A stretch of DNA of 64,000 nucleotides from Helichrysum umbraculigerum (GCA_949592205.1 CATIUR010000001.1:3140001-3204000); one strand, 5' to 3'; counted from the stretch's first letter, positions 47,001-59,522 are shown. Notes: generated by a model from the sequence alone, not told the origin. Translations and numbers: made by a program.

Positions 47001-48806
47001 AAATGGGTCAATAGTGACCCATGTGTGTATAATGAATTTTACCAAGGTTATAGAATCCTGGTTAGTTGCTTTAAGTTTGTTTGGGTATTTTGGAAAAGTG
47101 GTGAAAAGTGCAATAGCTGATAATGTGTGAGTTGTATTTTGAGTTGTCAACCAAAAGTGTCAAAAATGGGCGAAAATAAGTCATACGCTCAAATGTTGTG
47201 TTTTTGTGAAAATTGAAAAAGTACAAAAAGGGAAACCTTCGTTTTGGTCATTTGAATGTATCTGCAAAGTTTTAGAATCTAATTCCTTACGGTTTATGAA
47301 TTATGCACGTTTGAATTTCGACAAAATTTGAATTATGGTCTGATCTGGAATTTAACTAGTGAACGCGATCCGGCTAGATGTTCCCGAGATCGCGTTCCTC
47401 TTTGAAAAATCACCACATACCGTTTTGAACTAGCAAACGCGATCCAGCTAATTTTCTGGGATCGCGTTCGTCAGTGTAATTTCGTCACAGAAGGGTTTTA
47501 ACATAGTAACGCGATCCCCACACTTGTTTCTGGATCGCGTTAGTGTGTATAGTTTGTGTAAAATTCAAAAATGCGTAAGTGTTTAAGTGAACTTTAGAGA
47601 CCTCTTTATTTCACATTTTTACACTTTAGAGACCTCTTTTTATGTTATGACTTTAGGAACCTCTTTTTAACAAATTGTGATTGAATTTTTATATGGGACC
47701 AAATGTAATCGAATTTTAAGTATCATTATTCCGCTGAGAAAAAAAAAATTTATGGGCGTTTTAAAACGATTACAAACATACGGACAAACATTGATTATAC
47801 TAGTTGTGTACAACTAAACGAAACGTCTTGCGAGACATCTACTTACCTAACACTATGTGTCTAGGCATTTGAAGGATTACGGGTTCGGAGAACCTACTTG
47901 CTTTACTTACTACTTGCTATTTGCTACTGCTTACTACAAGACTCATGTGAGTCTTACGGCCCCACTTTTATTGTTTTATCTTATTGGGGGAGAAACATGC
48001 TACTACTTTTCCTTGAACACAAGTACTAAAACTGTTTACTATACCAAACGGAATTGCATGAGTTATTTACAGTCTACGGAAGTCTCTCCATCATATATCG
48101 TTATTTATGGACTTAAGCGCGAACACTAGTTAATGGATCCATTAGGGAAATGACCCTCCCCGCCCGGGGTAGCAGCGCTACCACGAACCATTCTGTATAA
48201 ACGGGCGACTATTATTCGTTACATATGCTTGCTCAGTTACGAGCATGTCACGGGAGCAACTTATTACTTACGGGTTAAGCTTCGATTATGAGCCTCATGG
48301 CAACGGTATAACTTACTTACTTACATTTGCTGGATTGCAAATACTGGTTTTACATCTGCTGGATTGCAAATACTGATTTTTCACCTACGGGCACTACTGA
48401 TGAAATCTTGTGTTCAAAACTGATATTAATTACAAACCTGTGAGATTCACCAACATTCGTGTTGACCTTTTAGCATGTATTCTCAGGTACCCAGACGGGG
48501 TAGGATTACTCCAGGACTTTAGCTAGAGTCGCATGATTTCAACACAACTGCATTAACGGAGATTCTTATCATTATCTTTTGTATATTTCGATTATGTAAT
48601 AGAATCTCCCGCTATACGCGTGGACTCTAGGAAACTACATTTTTGTATACGAAAACACTAAGTTTTCAAACATTATATCTATGGGAATGTAACTAATTTA
48701 CAAACATTGCATATAGATGTCGTTTGCTTTATCTTTGTGCTGTGATATTTGATTAGTAGCTCCCCAAAACTTGCTTCCGCCAAACCGTGAATTTGGGGGT
48801 GTTACA
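44090..48806 (+). repeat. 3' LTR of the gypsy element, split by a solo LTR
   Basis: The two parts, 44090-45525 and 47764-48806, together match the 5' LTR (about 2474 bases without the insertion). The hairpin cluster is at 45001-45257 and the GC-rich block at 45325-45430, both nearly unchanged relative to the 5' copy. The LTR ends in TGTTACA at 48806. Confidence 0.93.
45526..47763 (+). mobile_element. Solo LTR of a different family (family C), 2238 bases
   Basis: It begins TGTAACACCCCAATATTCGA and ends near TTATGGGCGTTTTA, the last bases probably mutated from a TTACA-like end. The flanks are AAATG (45521-45525) and AAACG (47764-47768). The 5' LTR reads AAACG at this site, so the left copy shows a CpG-to-TpG change. 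The sequence is unlike families A and B. It contains three AACGCGATCC / GGATCGCGTT hairpins at 47357-47545. Confidence 0.8.
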
Positions 48807-49555
48807 TACATACAAAATTGCTTGAATATATGATCGATGGCTATAAGTCTATGTAATTCATTCTCTAACTTTGACGTATCAAAGTTAGTATAGCTTAGTG
48901 AGATGTATCCAAATGATTTTAGTGACAATGACAAGGTATCTCTTATGTCTCAATATGAGTTTTGTTACCAGATTATGAGTGGTAGTGATAGGTTTGCTAA
49001 CTTGAATAGTATAGCTGACCTTGCGCATTTGATGGTGGAAAGGAAAATGCATCTTTCTTTTTGCATAATCTATTGCTTACCGAAATAAGCTTTGATTTGC
49101 TCGTTGCAACTGCGACTGTTGAAATATGTTTTTCTAAATTGAAGCTTGTGATGACACATTTGCGGAATCGAATGGGAGATACATATTTGAATAATGCTTT
49201 GGTTTGTTCTATAGAGAAAAAATCCCTTGACAATGTTATGACTGAAGTTATAATTGATCGTTTGCATCATCTAGGCGAATGTTGAGGACAACTATAAAGG
49301 TGTTATTTGTTAGTTCATTTATTTTTATTTTTGTTGAATTCACAACATTATCATTGTAATCGTACTTTTAGTTAAAATCGCAGTTTAGATGTCATATATT
49401 TTGTTGAAATCGTATGATTATAACAACTTATATTTTATTTATTACTTATGGGAAAAAATTTGTGCTACCCCTGAGATCTCATCATGGTTCCGCCCCTGTA
49501 TGCATCATACATGCACTTCCACGTGAATATTATCATAAACAAACACTGTGATAAG

Positions 49556-50106
49556 GTAAGGATAGTAATTTGGGGAATAAAACGATTTGCCCCAAAATTC
49601 GAACAAATATACGATTTGCCCTTAAAAAAAAATTGACGTTTTGCCCCACTCGGACGCAAATCGCAATTTGTGATTTGTGTCCCACTGTTTGTGTTTTGCG
49701 TTCCGTGCACGTGACCGAGAACGAGGAGTTGTGATCGAGAACGATGAACGGACGCAAATCGCAAACACAAATTTGCGCTTTGCGTCCAGTGTGCAAGCTA
49801 GGATTGTGACCGAGAACGAGTTGCCTTGTGACCGAGAACGATGAACGGGACGCAAATCGCAAACACACTAAGTGAACGATGGAGGGTACCATCCTAGCTC
49901 GCAAACACACTAAGTGAATGATTTGCGTCCGGTCATCGTTCTCGATCACAACTCATCGTTCTCGGTCACGTGCATGGGACGCAAAACACAAACAGTGGGA
50001 TGCAAATCGCAAATTGCGATTTGCATATGGATGAGGCAAAACGTCAATTATTTTTTATGGCAAATCGTTATCTTTGTTTGAATTTTTGGGCAAATTGTTT
50101 AATTTC
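49556..50106. mobile_element. Foldback element of about 550 bases
   Basis: The left half (from about 49570) is matched by the inverted right half. Shared words include ACGATTTGCC, AATTGACGTTTTGCC, CACTGTTTGTGTTTTGCGT, ACGTGACCGAGAACGA and AGTTGTGATCGAGAACGATG. The halves meet near 49880. Many GACGCAAATCGCAAA words occur. No coding sequence and no clear target duplication were found. Confidence 0.7.
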
Positions 50107-50127
50107 CCTACAAATATGACTAATTAG

Positions 50128-50323
50128 TGTTATGGATAAATATGGAATGGATGTCCATATCTATCATATTAGTTAGAGATTGTATTATATGGAGTATTAG
50201 GAGACTATTTCCTACTTGTAGATTACTTTATCTTGTAACTATATATATACCTCCTTGGTGAGATGAATAATAAAATTCTATTCTATTCTCTTCTTTATTC
50301 ATTATTCATTTACTTTTACAACA
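50128..50323 (+). repeat. Candidate Copia 5' LTR, 196 bases
   Basis: The segment begins TGTTATGG and ends TTACAACA. It contains a TATA-like TAACTATATATATACC followed by a polyadenylation-like AATAATAAAATTC, and is followed by CATTATCAGTATGAGTC, a Copia-like primer region. A decayed Copia polyprotein lies downstream in the same orientation. A matching 3' LTR was not found. Confidence 0.5.
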
Positions 50324-51164
50324 CATTATCAGTATGAGTCTCAATTATCCAACTGAGTTTGGTTTCTACGTTCAACTTTTGAGGTACGATTCCATATCTT
50401 AACCTCTTGTTCGTATAATTTAAAAAGTTGGCTCACGTGTGAGATTTGGTTTGTCTTCCGAATTGCATTAATATCTATCCTTAGAATTCACATTAATTAG
50501 TTGAGTGTTTTTCTTGTTTCTCATAAATCAAAAGTAAATATATTTGATTGATTGTCAATATTTGTTTGCTGTTAAAAAAGTGTTTTTCCGTCAATAAAAA
50601 AAATCTTGGAACTTAATTTAGAGGATAAATCTTTGACGGAACATTAATAGTCTAATTAATTAATAATTACGCATGGAGCTTAACTATATTATATTGTTTT
50701 CTTTGTTTCTTAAAGATATAAATATAATATAATACAGTAACTCTTGTTATTTGAAAGTATTATTAAGCATGCATGTTAATTTTGTTCTTATATAATTTTC
50801 AAATCCGTATATATATATGATATTTTGCAGCATCAGATGTGTATGAAAATTTCATCTAATTAATATGGTCGTCATATGAAGGCATGAGTTATGCATATAT
50901 AATTGGTTGAAACTTGAAACTGTTATACGGAAAAGTCGTGCATTTAAATTGTTCTCTGTGTATTTGATGAACGTATTAGTTTTTATATATACGAAAAATT
51001 AGTCCTGTAAATTGATCATTCTCTTAACTCTATTGGGTTACTTTTAACTAACTACATGCTATTGAGTGATTTATCATAGCTAATTAAGATTAATAGTTTA
51101 CTTTTTAATCTATGTGATCATTATATTACGATGGTACTACATGAGCCTTTTAAATTGAATTTAG

Positions 51165-51430
51165 TTGTTTGAGGTGGTTGTTCACACAACACTTTGGATC
51201 ACTTGGAAGTATATGAATGATGCTGTCTTTAATGCCAAAAAGCCGAGAAGTGACACCCTTGGAGATGATGTTAAACTTTTTTCTTTTCTTTGGATTACTA
51301 GTAGGTGTCGTTATGTAAATTTAAAATGGGTAGATTGGTCGTGTGACCCGAGTTCTTTAGTATCCTACTCCTTGTAATGTTTTATTCTAGCTTCTTGTTA
51401 GTTTAATATTATCCGCCGTTCAAAAAAAAA
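51165..51430 (+). pseudogene. 5'-truncated LINE tail
   Basis: The frame 51165-51377 reads FEVVVHTTLWITWKYMNDAV, then DDVKLFSFLWITSRC and LKWVDWSCDP, and ends in a stop. This is the usual plant L1-type C-terminus. A short 3' untranslated region and an A run (51422-51430) follow. AGTTGT occurs on both sides, a possible short target duplication. The reading frame is intact over its 70 residues, so this is a fairly young insertion. Confidence 0.8.
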
Positions 51431-52314
51431 GTTGTGATTGACAATTTTTGTATGGTAGTTTTGTATACTATAGTTTTATCAATCCGGACATGTTAATTTG
51501 TGATATATAATGTCGTTGTATGTTCGTTGTGATCGATCAGCGTTTATAGTGCACTGTTTAAGTCATTGTTATAATGGTGCAAATGCCTGGCCAATAGAAT
51601 GTTATTTTAGATTGATCTATACGGATTATAAGTATTATTTTATATTTTACTTTTATATTATATTATCCTCGATAGTATTAGTGGCTTTAGAGATACATTT
51701 ACTAAATTTGAATGATTGTTTAGAAACGTAAGAGCATACACCGAATACATATGAGAATGGAAAATATATCTATACCATCATGTATATTAACATTAAGTAG
51801 TAATTGTTATTGACCATTGAAATCAGCGTTAGTTCATAATCGGTGATGAATCGGTAATCTAGCTTTTGATCTAACAGAAAAGGATTTAGTTTGGAATTGA
51901 ATCTCGTAGAGATCTATTTGAGTTTTAATGAAATTAAATTGCATACATGTAATCTATAAACATCAGAGATGCTATGAATGTTATATATGGATAGAGTGAG
52001 CGAAAATACATATATGCACCTTCAAGAACCTTTAAACTCATATATACTAGAGCCATCGAACTTTTTAGAATGCAAATTTCTTCATAAAATCTTTGTGATT
52101 GTTTATGAGCATGGTTTATTTTTATCTAAAAGTTAAAGTTATACTTTATACATATTTTGGGACGTGATTAATTTAACTTATTTGATTCTTGCAAGTTTTG
52201 GATCGAAAGTTGAGCAAAGATGACTAGTTGTAACAATACTTGATGATGACCTGTCATTTAAGAGGTTCCAATATAGTTATATGAAAATAGTATTGATTAC
52301 ACGTGCTGCTGATT

Positions 52315-52316
<2 letters not shown>

Positions 52317-52378
<62 letters not shown>
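52317..52378. repeat. (TA)n microsatellite, about 62 bases
   Basis: An uninterrupted TA tract within the decayed Copia region. A second, shorter TA run with a palindromic TATATAGGCCTATATA flank lies at 53759-53814. Confidence 0.95.
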
Positions 52379-52381
<3 letters not shown>

Positions 52382-53589
52382 TTACAAGTTGCAATTTATA
52401 CTTGTAAGTGTGATTATTATTTGGATAATATTAGCTAGACATGCTTGCATTATTCTGATCCCTTTGATATGGAATGATATATATTTGCCATATAATTGGT
52501 CTTTATGCTAGTTAAGTATAATGCATGATCTCAGATGATTTAACTTATGACATTCACATTGTTAAAGAGAATTAAGTTTTGAGAAGTAGATCGTAAACTC
52601 TCGTCATTTGAAAATAGTCTTGAGGACATGGTAAAATTCTCTATGTTATGGTTGATTGAATTTTTTTGTACGCTAGACACTGCGAAGATTGATTTATATC
52701 AATATTATTCTCGATCATTGATTAACGAGTCCAGTTATTATAGTAAAACGAAATCAAAGCGTGTTTATTGAGAATAAGACATAAATAATTGTCATACTCT
52801 TTTATGTACTTCTTCGGAGGTTATGAGATTATAAATCAACAAATGAGTTTAACCCGATCATTAAATTATAGCTCTATTATTATATATTAGTGATAAACAG
52901 ATCATAAGACAATGTACATTTAGCTATAATTTGAATGTTTGATTGGCGCTAAGATCATGTTAATAATTTATGATGGTACTATTCGATGATAACTAAGTTA
53001 CGTGTAACTTGCATGTTATAATTATGTCTCTCATTCTGAGTGACATATACTAATTCTAAATACAATATGGAGTATATATGAAGCCTTACGAAGTTAACTT
53101 TAGTTAAACTTATGTTTTTAATTATGTATATGTACTTCACATGCATGTGATATATGTTTTCTTTAGAATGTTTGTATCATTAAATTTGAGCTAGTCATGT
53201 ATTAGATACTCCCTAAACCTAGTCGTAAACAAAATTACCTATGGTATATGATTTAATATCGGTAGAAGGTTTACTTGATCATATTATTATTTCGAACTTG
53301 ATGCTATGTTGGCATGATACTACGTGGAAGAGCAACTACATTGAGCTTTAAAGTAAATTGCCTGAAATGGATAAACATATTATATACAATACTTATGTTA
53401 TTTGTTATGGTGAAAAGTTATATATAGATCACTTTACTCTAAGAAACATATTGTAAGTTATGATGCTGGTAATGCGTGCATCAGGAAAAGAATAACATAA
53501 GGTTATGATGCATGTAGTAAATTATGATAAAAAGGCAAGTGCAATTGAAGCACGCATGGTCATAGACTTGATGTTTTATGGACCTTGAT

Positions 53590-55790
53590 TATTATATAAA
53601 TTGGCATGACCGGTTAGACCATCATGAATCAATGATGATGCGAAATGCATATAAGAACTTGGAAGTTCTTAAATGTGGCGATTTTGACATTAGTTGAATG
53701 CTCTCAAAGAAAGGTAATCATTATAGACTAAAATTGAGATTGAATCCCATAAGATTCTAGATATATATATATATATATATATATATAGGCCTATATATAT
53801 AGGCCTATATATCCACCTAATGGACCATTTAGAGTTTTAAATCGATGCATCGTCTAAATGGTCATGAGAATTGCAACCTAGAGTTTGCATGATTAAATGA
53901 CTCGCCTAGTGAGATTGCGAGCACATATTCTAGTTATCATTTTTTTTTTTGGCAATATCGGTGAATAAAACATGTGTTAAGCGTATTCGATTGATTGTAA
54001 TATATGTTGAACATCTATTAGTTCATTCATAGATTACTTTTGTTGAAACGCTTATTGAGAATATTTAGTTGCTTGTAAAGCAATGACTATGATGAGAGCA
54101 AAACTATTATCAAAAGTTTGGGGCCATGTTATTATACATGTAACAATATAAATTCACATCGGGCCAACAAGATTATGATTACTCCCAACGACAACTAGTT
54201 TTTGGTCAAGAAAAATATATATCACATCTTAAGAATTTTATTTGTTTGTGCGATATATATTTTAGTTTCTCCACGTACCATAATGCATAACGTACATTTA
54301 GATGTGAAAAATGTTAGGAATATGTATGGTGAGGGGATAAGCAGCTTGAATTGAAATTATCACAATATGATGTTGATCCTCGTAGTAAAGAATAAGAACT
54401 CAAAGTTCAATGATAATTCATATTTATAAATTGCCAGACATATCCATTGACCAAATATTGAGTGACTAGGTCACCTACATAAGCTGTCGTGCTCCGATCA
54501 AGAATGTTAAAAAGTCCATGGCACGTGGAATGTGGTAGATAAATCGATTCCAAATAAAATCTTCGAAGAAAAAGGGAGCAGGAAATTAAGATAGTCAAAT
54601 CGAGGTAATAAAGACCCCATGTAAATTTGATTAAGAGACACTAGACATAAAGGTTCTAGACGACCATCGGGTACCCTAAAAGTGAAAAGCGAAAAGTGAA
54701 TAGATCTTAATAGTTAATCTTGTGTCTCGAAAAGTGTGGAACCGAATAAATGAAATTGACGTCGTTAATGTTTTTGTGTAATATAGCGCTTGATATTATA
54801 TAAAAGGATCGTGAAAGTATTCCTGTCAAGATATGCAAATGTAGAAATTATTGGCCAATATGGAAAGACGCAAGAAATTTATGAAAAATGAAATATCTTG
54901 ATGTGAAGTGGTTTGGCTTAAGTTCTATACACTTAAAAGTGTAAAATATATCGTATATAAAACGGTCTTGATGTAAAAAGCCCAATGAGAATGAAATTAT
55001 GAGATATAAGGCAAACGTGGTTATACAAAGATTCTTTGCAAAGATCAAGATTTATTTGAGGGGAAATTTTTGATTGGTTGATGCAACTATATTATTGATA
55101 TTTCAAAAGTCTTGCAATAAAATGGTAAATTAAATCGCGTCTAGCGAATATTATTAGAGCTCATTTATTTTGGGAATTCAATGAAGGATACAAAATGCTT
55201 AGAATATATTTCATCTCTTAGAAGGCCTTGAGATGTTAAGAAAGGTTCTCGAGAACATAGATTGATCAAACTGAATAAGTCCTTATATCGATTGAAAATC
55301 AGTTGGGAACATATGATAAATTCGTTTTTGCAATATTTCTTGAAAAGAATATGTTATATAAAATGATTGTGTTAGCCCATGCATAATTTGAATATAAGTA
55401 TTTTGAAATTTATATATTATTAGAACAATTTGGAAGCTTCCAAAAGTTATTGATTCTCATTGAAGAAATTGAAATGAATAATTTTGTTCTATAATGGGTT
55501 AAGGATTAAAGCATCCTAATGACGTAATATTTGTACCCCAATAGAAACCTATATAAGAAGTGCTAGTAAGACTTTTGGGCTAACGACATTCACTAAGCAC
55601 TTTAATGTTGTGATTATTTGATTCCTTTCGACCCCCAAAGGATGACAAAGAAATTAGTGGCCTAGAAATATAGTATTTAATTATTAATGGGCGTTGTGAT
55701 TTTTAACTAGTCATGTGAGACAATTTTGTTGGCAAGATATAACTTATTTATTTTGAAAGGCATTTGTTGTGTTGCGTAAGCATAACACAT
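53590..55790 (+). pseudogene. Copia polyprotein relic
   Basis: Across many stops and frameshifts the Copia order is readable. A GAG-pre-integrase region comes first (WHDRLDHHESMMMRN, about 53608). The integrase follows (about 54090-54260: MMRAKLLSK, VWGHVIIHV, then FWSRKIYIT). Next is a spacer with DPRSKE-like and KSSKKKGAG words. Reverse transcriptase follows (about 54830-55330: NYWPIWKDA, KPNENEIMRYKANV, LIKLNKSLYRLK). RNase-H-side words end it (about 55630: FDSFRPPKDDKEISGLEIQY). The catalytic motifs are not intact. This is one of the oldest elements in the window. Confidence 0.75.
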
Positions 55791-57179
55791 GTAAGGATTG
55801 ATACATCGTTGGTGATGGAGCCATGACTTATTTTGTGAACGTGATAAATTACTCATGGATTAAGAAAGAGTAAATATGGAATCAGTGGCGGATGTATGCT
55901 CAAGGGAGGGTATGCACATGCATACCCTTGAAAAAATATCACTAGTGTAAAAAAGTTAAATTTTAGAAACATTTTGATATCTTTATATTAATTGCATACC
56001 CTATCAAAAGATCATGCATACCCACCTCAAACGGATTGATAGGAATTGCATGCCCAAGTAGTGCAAGTGAGGGATATACTAACTAATATTTATATGAAGG
56101 TATATAATTTAAAACTGGTCAATGAACTTAAATTAATTTCAGTTATCATTGGAAATCTAATAAAACTTATTTTTTGTGGCACGTAAAAACAAACATTTTA
56201 ATCGGAACGACCGTTATAGTTTCAAAAGAGGATAGCTCATACCAAAAAGCTAGTTTTATTATGGTCTCGTTTGGGCAGTTTGATGATTAAATTTTAACCA
56301 AACCGATAAATACGGTTTGACATTTTTTCAAACCAAACCGTCCAATTTAGTGTGTTAAACCAAATCAATTAAAGCAGTTGAAACGGTTTGGTTTGTCCAA
56401 TTTGATGGTTTAAACAGATTCTTTTTTTGATTTAGTTTTTAATAAAAAATATGTTCAACTAACATTTAAGTTGCATATTACGAGTAATCGTTCAATTGAA
56501 AGTATCTTAGTAGTTTTTAAAAAATAAATAACTACATTGTATAGTATTGGTAAAAAGAAAAGTTTAACAATATTATTCAATAGAAATTATATTTCATAAC
56601 ATTGTTATATAATAAGAAGTTTCTTTACGATTAGTTGCCTAATCGGTCTAGTGGTTTGCATATTTGAACACTTTGGATAATATATAAGAAGCAAATTTGG
56701 AGTTTGTTTGTTAAAGATATACTCAATCTTTTAAATTAAACGTATATATCTCACGATTGATATAAGAACATATAATGCGGTCCGGTTTGGTTCAGAGGGC
56801 CGTTTGAGCCTTGAAACTGCAAACCGAACCATATATGACAGTTTGAAAAAATCCAAACCACGAGACCAATTAAGAAAAGTGAACCTGGCCAAACCGACAA
56901 AAACAATTCGGTTCGACCGGTTTAAACGGTTTCGACCAAACCATGAACAAACCTATTATTGACAATTGACAATTTGTATCTTTCTCTTCACCTTTGTTAA
57001 TGACGTCATTAATTAAATTATATGTTGATCAAATGACCATTAACAACAGTACTTGAACAATCTTTGCATCAAGCTATAAGATCAGATCCAATACACATTG
57101 GATAAATTAAACTTGTATAAATAGTAGGGAATTAATATGTAAAGTTTACGCTTGACTTAATGACTTTAAGCATAAAAAG
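55791..57179. other. Repeat-rich spacer with hAT-like fragments, no gene
   Basis: At about 55882 a hAT-like terminus CAGTGGCGGATGTATG starts a segment with 'GCATACCC' words running to about 56075, with no clear partner end. At about 56265-56960 a second segment has facing AAACCAAACCG and CGGTTTGGTTTG words, a pattern common in small hAT-like repeats. No protein gene was recognised. The five bases before the LTR array are AAAAG. Confidence 0.4.
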
Positions 57180-59522
57180 TGTAAGACCCTACTTTTCATA
57201 CAACATATTTTATAATATAAACCTGTCAGAAGCGTGTCCCGATTAAAATCAAATCTTGTTCACAATTCAAAAACGTGTAACTTTTCGAAACCTCACTGTT
57301 ATCAACATACTTTATTACAAAATCAACAAACTATTATCAAATGTTATTTAAATCCCAACACCATAACTTGCTATTTCCAAAACAATCAGAGTATCCGCAG
57401 CAGTAGTCAAACATCCCATTCCATAATCCCAACACCCGACTGATTTCCCAATCTTATCAACTGCAAAATGTTCAACAACGAGGGGTTAGCTTATTGCTAA
57501 GTGAGTCAGATCATAATCCACAATTCAAACCAGAGATAACAATCAACTACAACAACTGAACACTCAATCACTAACTACAAACTACTCCAAAATAAATGAA
57601 ACTGTAACCGACAGTTTCACTAACAATAAACTACTGATAAACTACAACAATTACTCACATTGCACATAATCACATAAACACATAACGTCAAGAGGACCGG
57701 CGGTTCCTGGTATCCACCCAACCCAGAAACCACGACTACTGGGCGCCAAGCCAATCCCAGTAATCAACCGATAGCTTGAGTACTACCTTCACTGACTAGG
57801 CTTGTTCTCAACTATGTGTCTCAAAGAAACCTCGACAACTACACAGTAGTACCCAAACCCAACCAACAACAGTTGACCTCTGAAAACAACCACGTTGCAT
57901 TCACAATGCAAAAGCACACAACAACAAGCAACAGTTCACAACTGTTATCAATTAAACAACAATTCAACAACAATCACATAACAACTCAGATATTCAGCAA
58001 CTCAGCAATTACGACTACACAACTATCACAAATTCTACTAAACAATCAACATAACAATAACTCATTCTCCCACCATTTCATGTTCAACCCATACCTTATC
58101 CGTAATTAGTTCTCATTAACCCAACCCAATTATATCAACTTCAACAACCCAATCCCAACTTAATTAACAACTCAAACAATGAAAGCAACAATAACAAACA
58201 TGTTCACCCGTTGCAACTGAGCTTGTTACAACTGGGTTGAACTGAGGATTACAATCCCACTCACCGAATTCCCGTCTCCACACTCAGTGGTCTAATATTA
58301 CTGAGTGTCCTCTGCCCATCTGAAATTTCAATAATAACACCAAGTCAGTAACGGTTCAACACTTATCACAAATACTTATATCAATCATAATATTATACAC
58401 ATTATAATCATCATTCAAAACATGACATCATTTAACACCTCATTCAATTAACTCATGCCATAGAATATGATAATTATTAATCTAACAATGAATCATACAA
58501 AATTAAAACACTTTGCTGGAAAACCCCATGAAGCCGCCGGCTTGGGCAGGGAAGCCGCCGGCTTGGCTGAGAAGCCGCCGGCTTGGCACCCTGACCCGCC
58601 GGGTAATTAACATTTTCAGCATCAGAACTTAAATCACCTAAATAAGCCAATTCAGACCGCCGGCTTGGGGTCCTAACCCGCCGGCTGACCACATGAAGCC
58701 GCCGGCTTCAATGATCAAGCCGCCGGCTTGATCATAATACCAGCAGCAGCAGAAACAGCAAACAACTTACGGGCTTTAACACCCAAAACTCAAATCTACA
58801 CTTCTATCCTTCGATTATTCACCATAAAAACGACATATAAACTTACACTAACATACCCCAACATCAAACAACCTATTTAGCATCATATTTCATCATGCAA
58901 TCATCATTTAATTCCCAAAATCATCAAACCCTAACCTATGAACTAAATGAAGAACACTAGCAATTCCTACCATTCAATCATCATGTAATCATGTTAAAAT
59001 CGTTATTTAATCATTTAGAAACATCAAACATATGTTATTTAACCTTCAATTCTAACAAATCACAAATCCACCATTTTTACCCAATCTATATAAAAAGAGC
59101 TCAAGAACACAAAACACTTACAATCAAATGAAGGAAATGATATAGATGATGATGATAATCAATTTCCCTTTGCTAGATTTAACCTCCAATATTTGCTCTT
59201 GATTAATTTTGAAAGAGATGAGAGAATGAGAGTTTAAGAAATGAGAGTGTAATAAGTTAGGTGTGAAATGATCCAGCTTTTCCACCGCCCCAACTCTTTT
59301 ATTATTAGTAAATTATACCCGTTCCTAGCCTATTGTCTGGAACCAGAAAATACCCGTAAGTCAAAATACTTTTAATTTACCGTCAACTTTGTTTATTTAA
59401 AACAAACAATATTTCATTAATCACAATAAAAACTGAAGCTCTTTTACTTGTTTATTCTTAAATAGACCAACCACACTAATTAAAATACAATTTATTTTCG
59501 GGTCCAGAAACAGGATGTTACA
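57180..59522 (-). repeat. LTR copy 1 of a non-autonomous LTR element (family D), 2343 bases
   Basis: It runs from TGTAAGACCCTACTTTTCAT to CAGGATGTTACA. In element orientation it starts TGTAACATCCTG and ends GGGTCTTACA. A cluster of eight hairpin words with core GCCGCCGGC lies at 58530-58736. The small open frames inside (for example 57816-58109 and 58477-58692 on the minus strand) are duplicated with the LTR and match no known protein. Confidence 0.92.

Larger units (their letters stand above)
36084..48806 (+). mobile_element. Ty3/gypsy LTR retrotransposon, full length (family A)
   Basis: It is bounded by the perfect 5-bp duplication TACAT (36079-36083 and 48807-48811). The order is 5' LTR 36084-38547, primer site 38551-38562, coiled-coil ORF, gag-pol 39647-44056, polypurine tract 44080-44089 and 3' LTR 44090-48806. 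The 3' LTR is enlarged by a solo LTR of another family. The order RT, RNase H, integrase places it in Ty3/gypsy. A chromodomain-like tail suggests a chromovirus, perhaps the Tekay/Del lineage. The two LTRs differ at only a few sites per hundred bases where compared by eye, so insertion was fairly recent. Confidence 0.95.
35930..49284 (+). pseudogene. hAT transposase C-terminal remnant, split by the gypsy element
   Basis: The pieces are about 35930-36083 (ILDIQFQEFAGRFSE) and 48812-49284. The latter encodes MYPNDFSDNDKVSLMSQ, SDRFANLNSIADLAHLMVE and then, after a frame change near 49061-49088, LLVATATVEICFSKLKLVMT and LRNRMGDTYLNNALV. The last two are the hAT dimerisation region of TTF-zinc-finger/ZMYM1-like plant transposases. 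The N-terminal domains are absent. This is a nonfunctional fragment. Confidence 0.8.
35414..49498 (+). mobile_element. hAT transposon relic hosting a gypsy element
   Basis: The left end (CATGGGCGAACCTATG, then GGGGGTAGCACGTGCTAC) is matched by the inverted right end (CAGGGGCGGAACCATG, then AGGGGTAGCAC). The flanks are TATACATC (35406-35413) and TATGCATC (49499-49506), an 8-bp duplication with one mismatch. Excluding the gypsy insertion the element is only about 1.36 kb. Most of the transposase gene is already lost, and only fragments of its C-terminal part remain. Confidence 0.8.
50324..53589. other. Decayed Copia 5' part plus insertions
   Basis: This should correspond to Copia leader and gag, but no motif is readable with confidence. 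It contains a LINE tail at 51165-51430 and a TA microsatellite at 52317-52378. No host gene is recognised. Confidence 0.35.

Noticed and set aside
57816..58109. Open frames in the family D LTR (57234, 57816, 58477 and their copies 3302 bases later)
   Set aside because: They are low-complexity Asn/Gln-rich or built from the hairpin repeats. They recur only with the LTR and have no family similarity that I can see.
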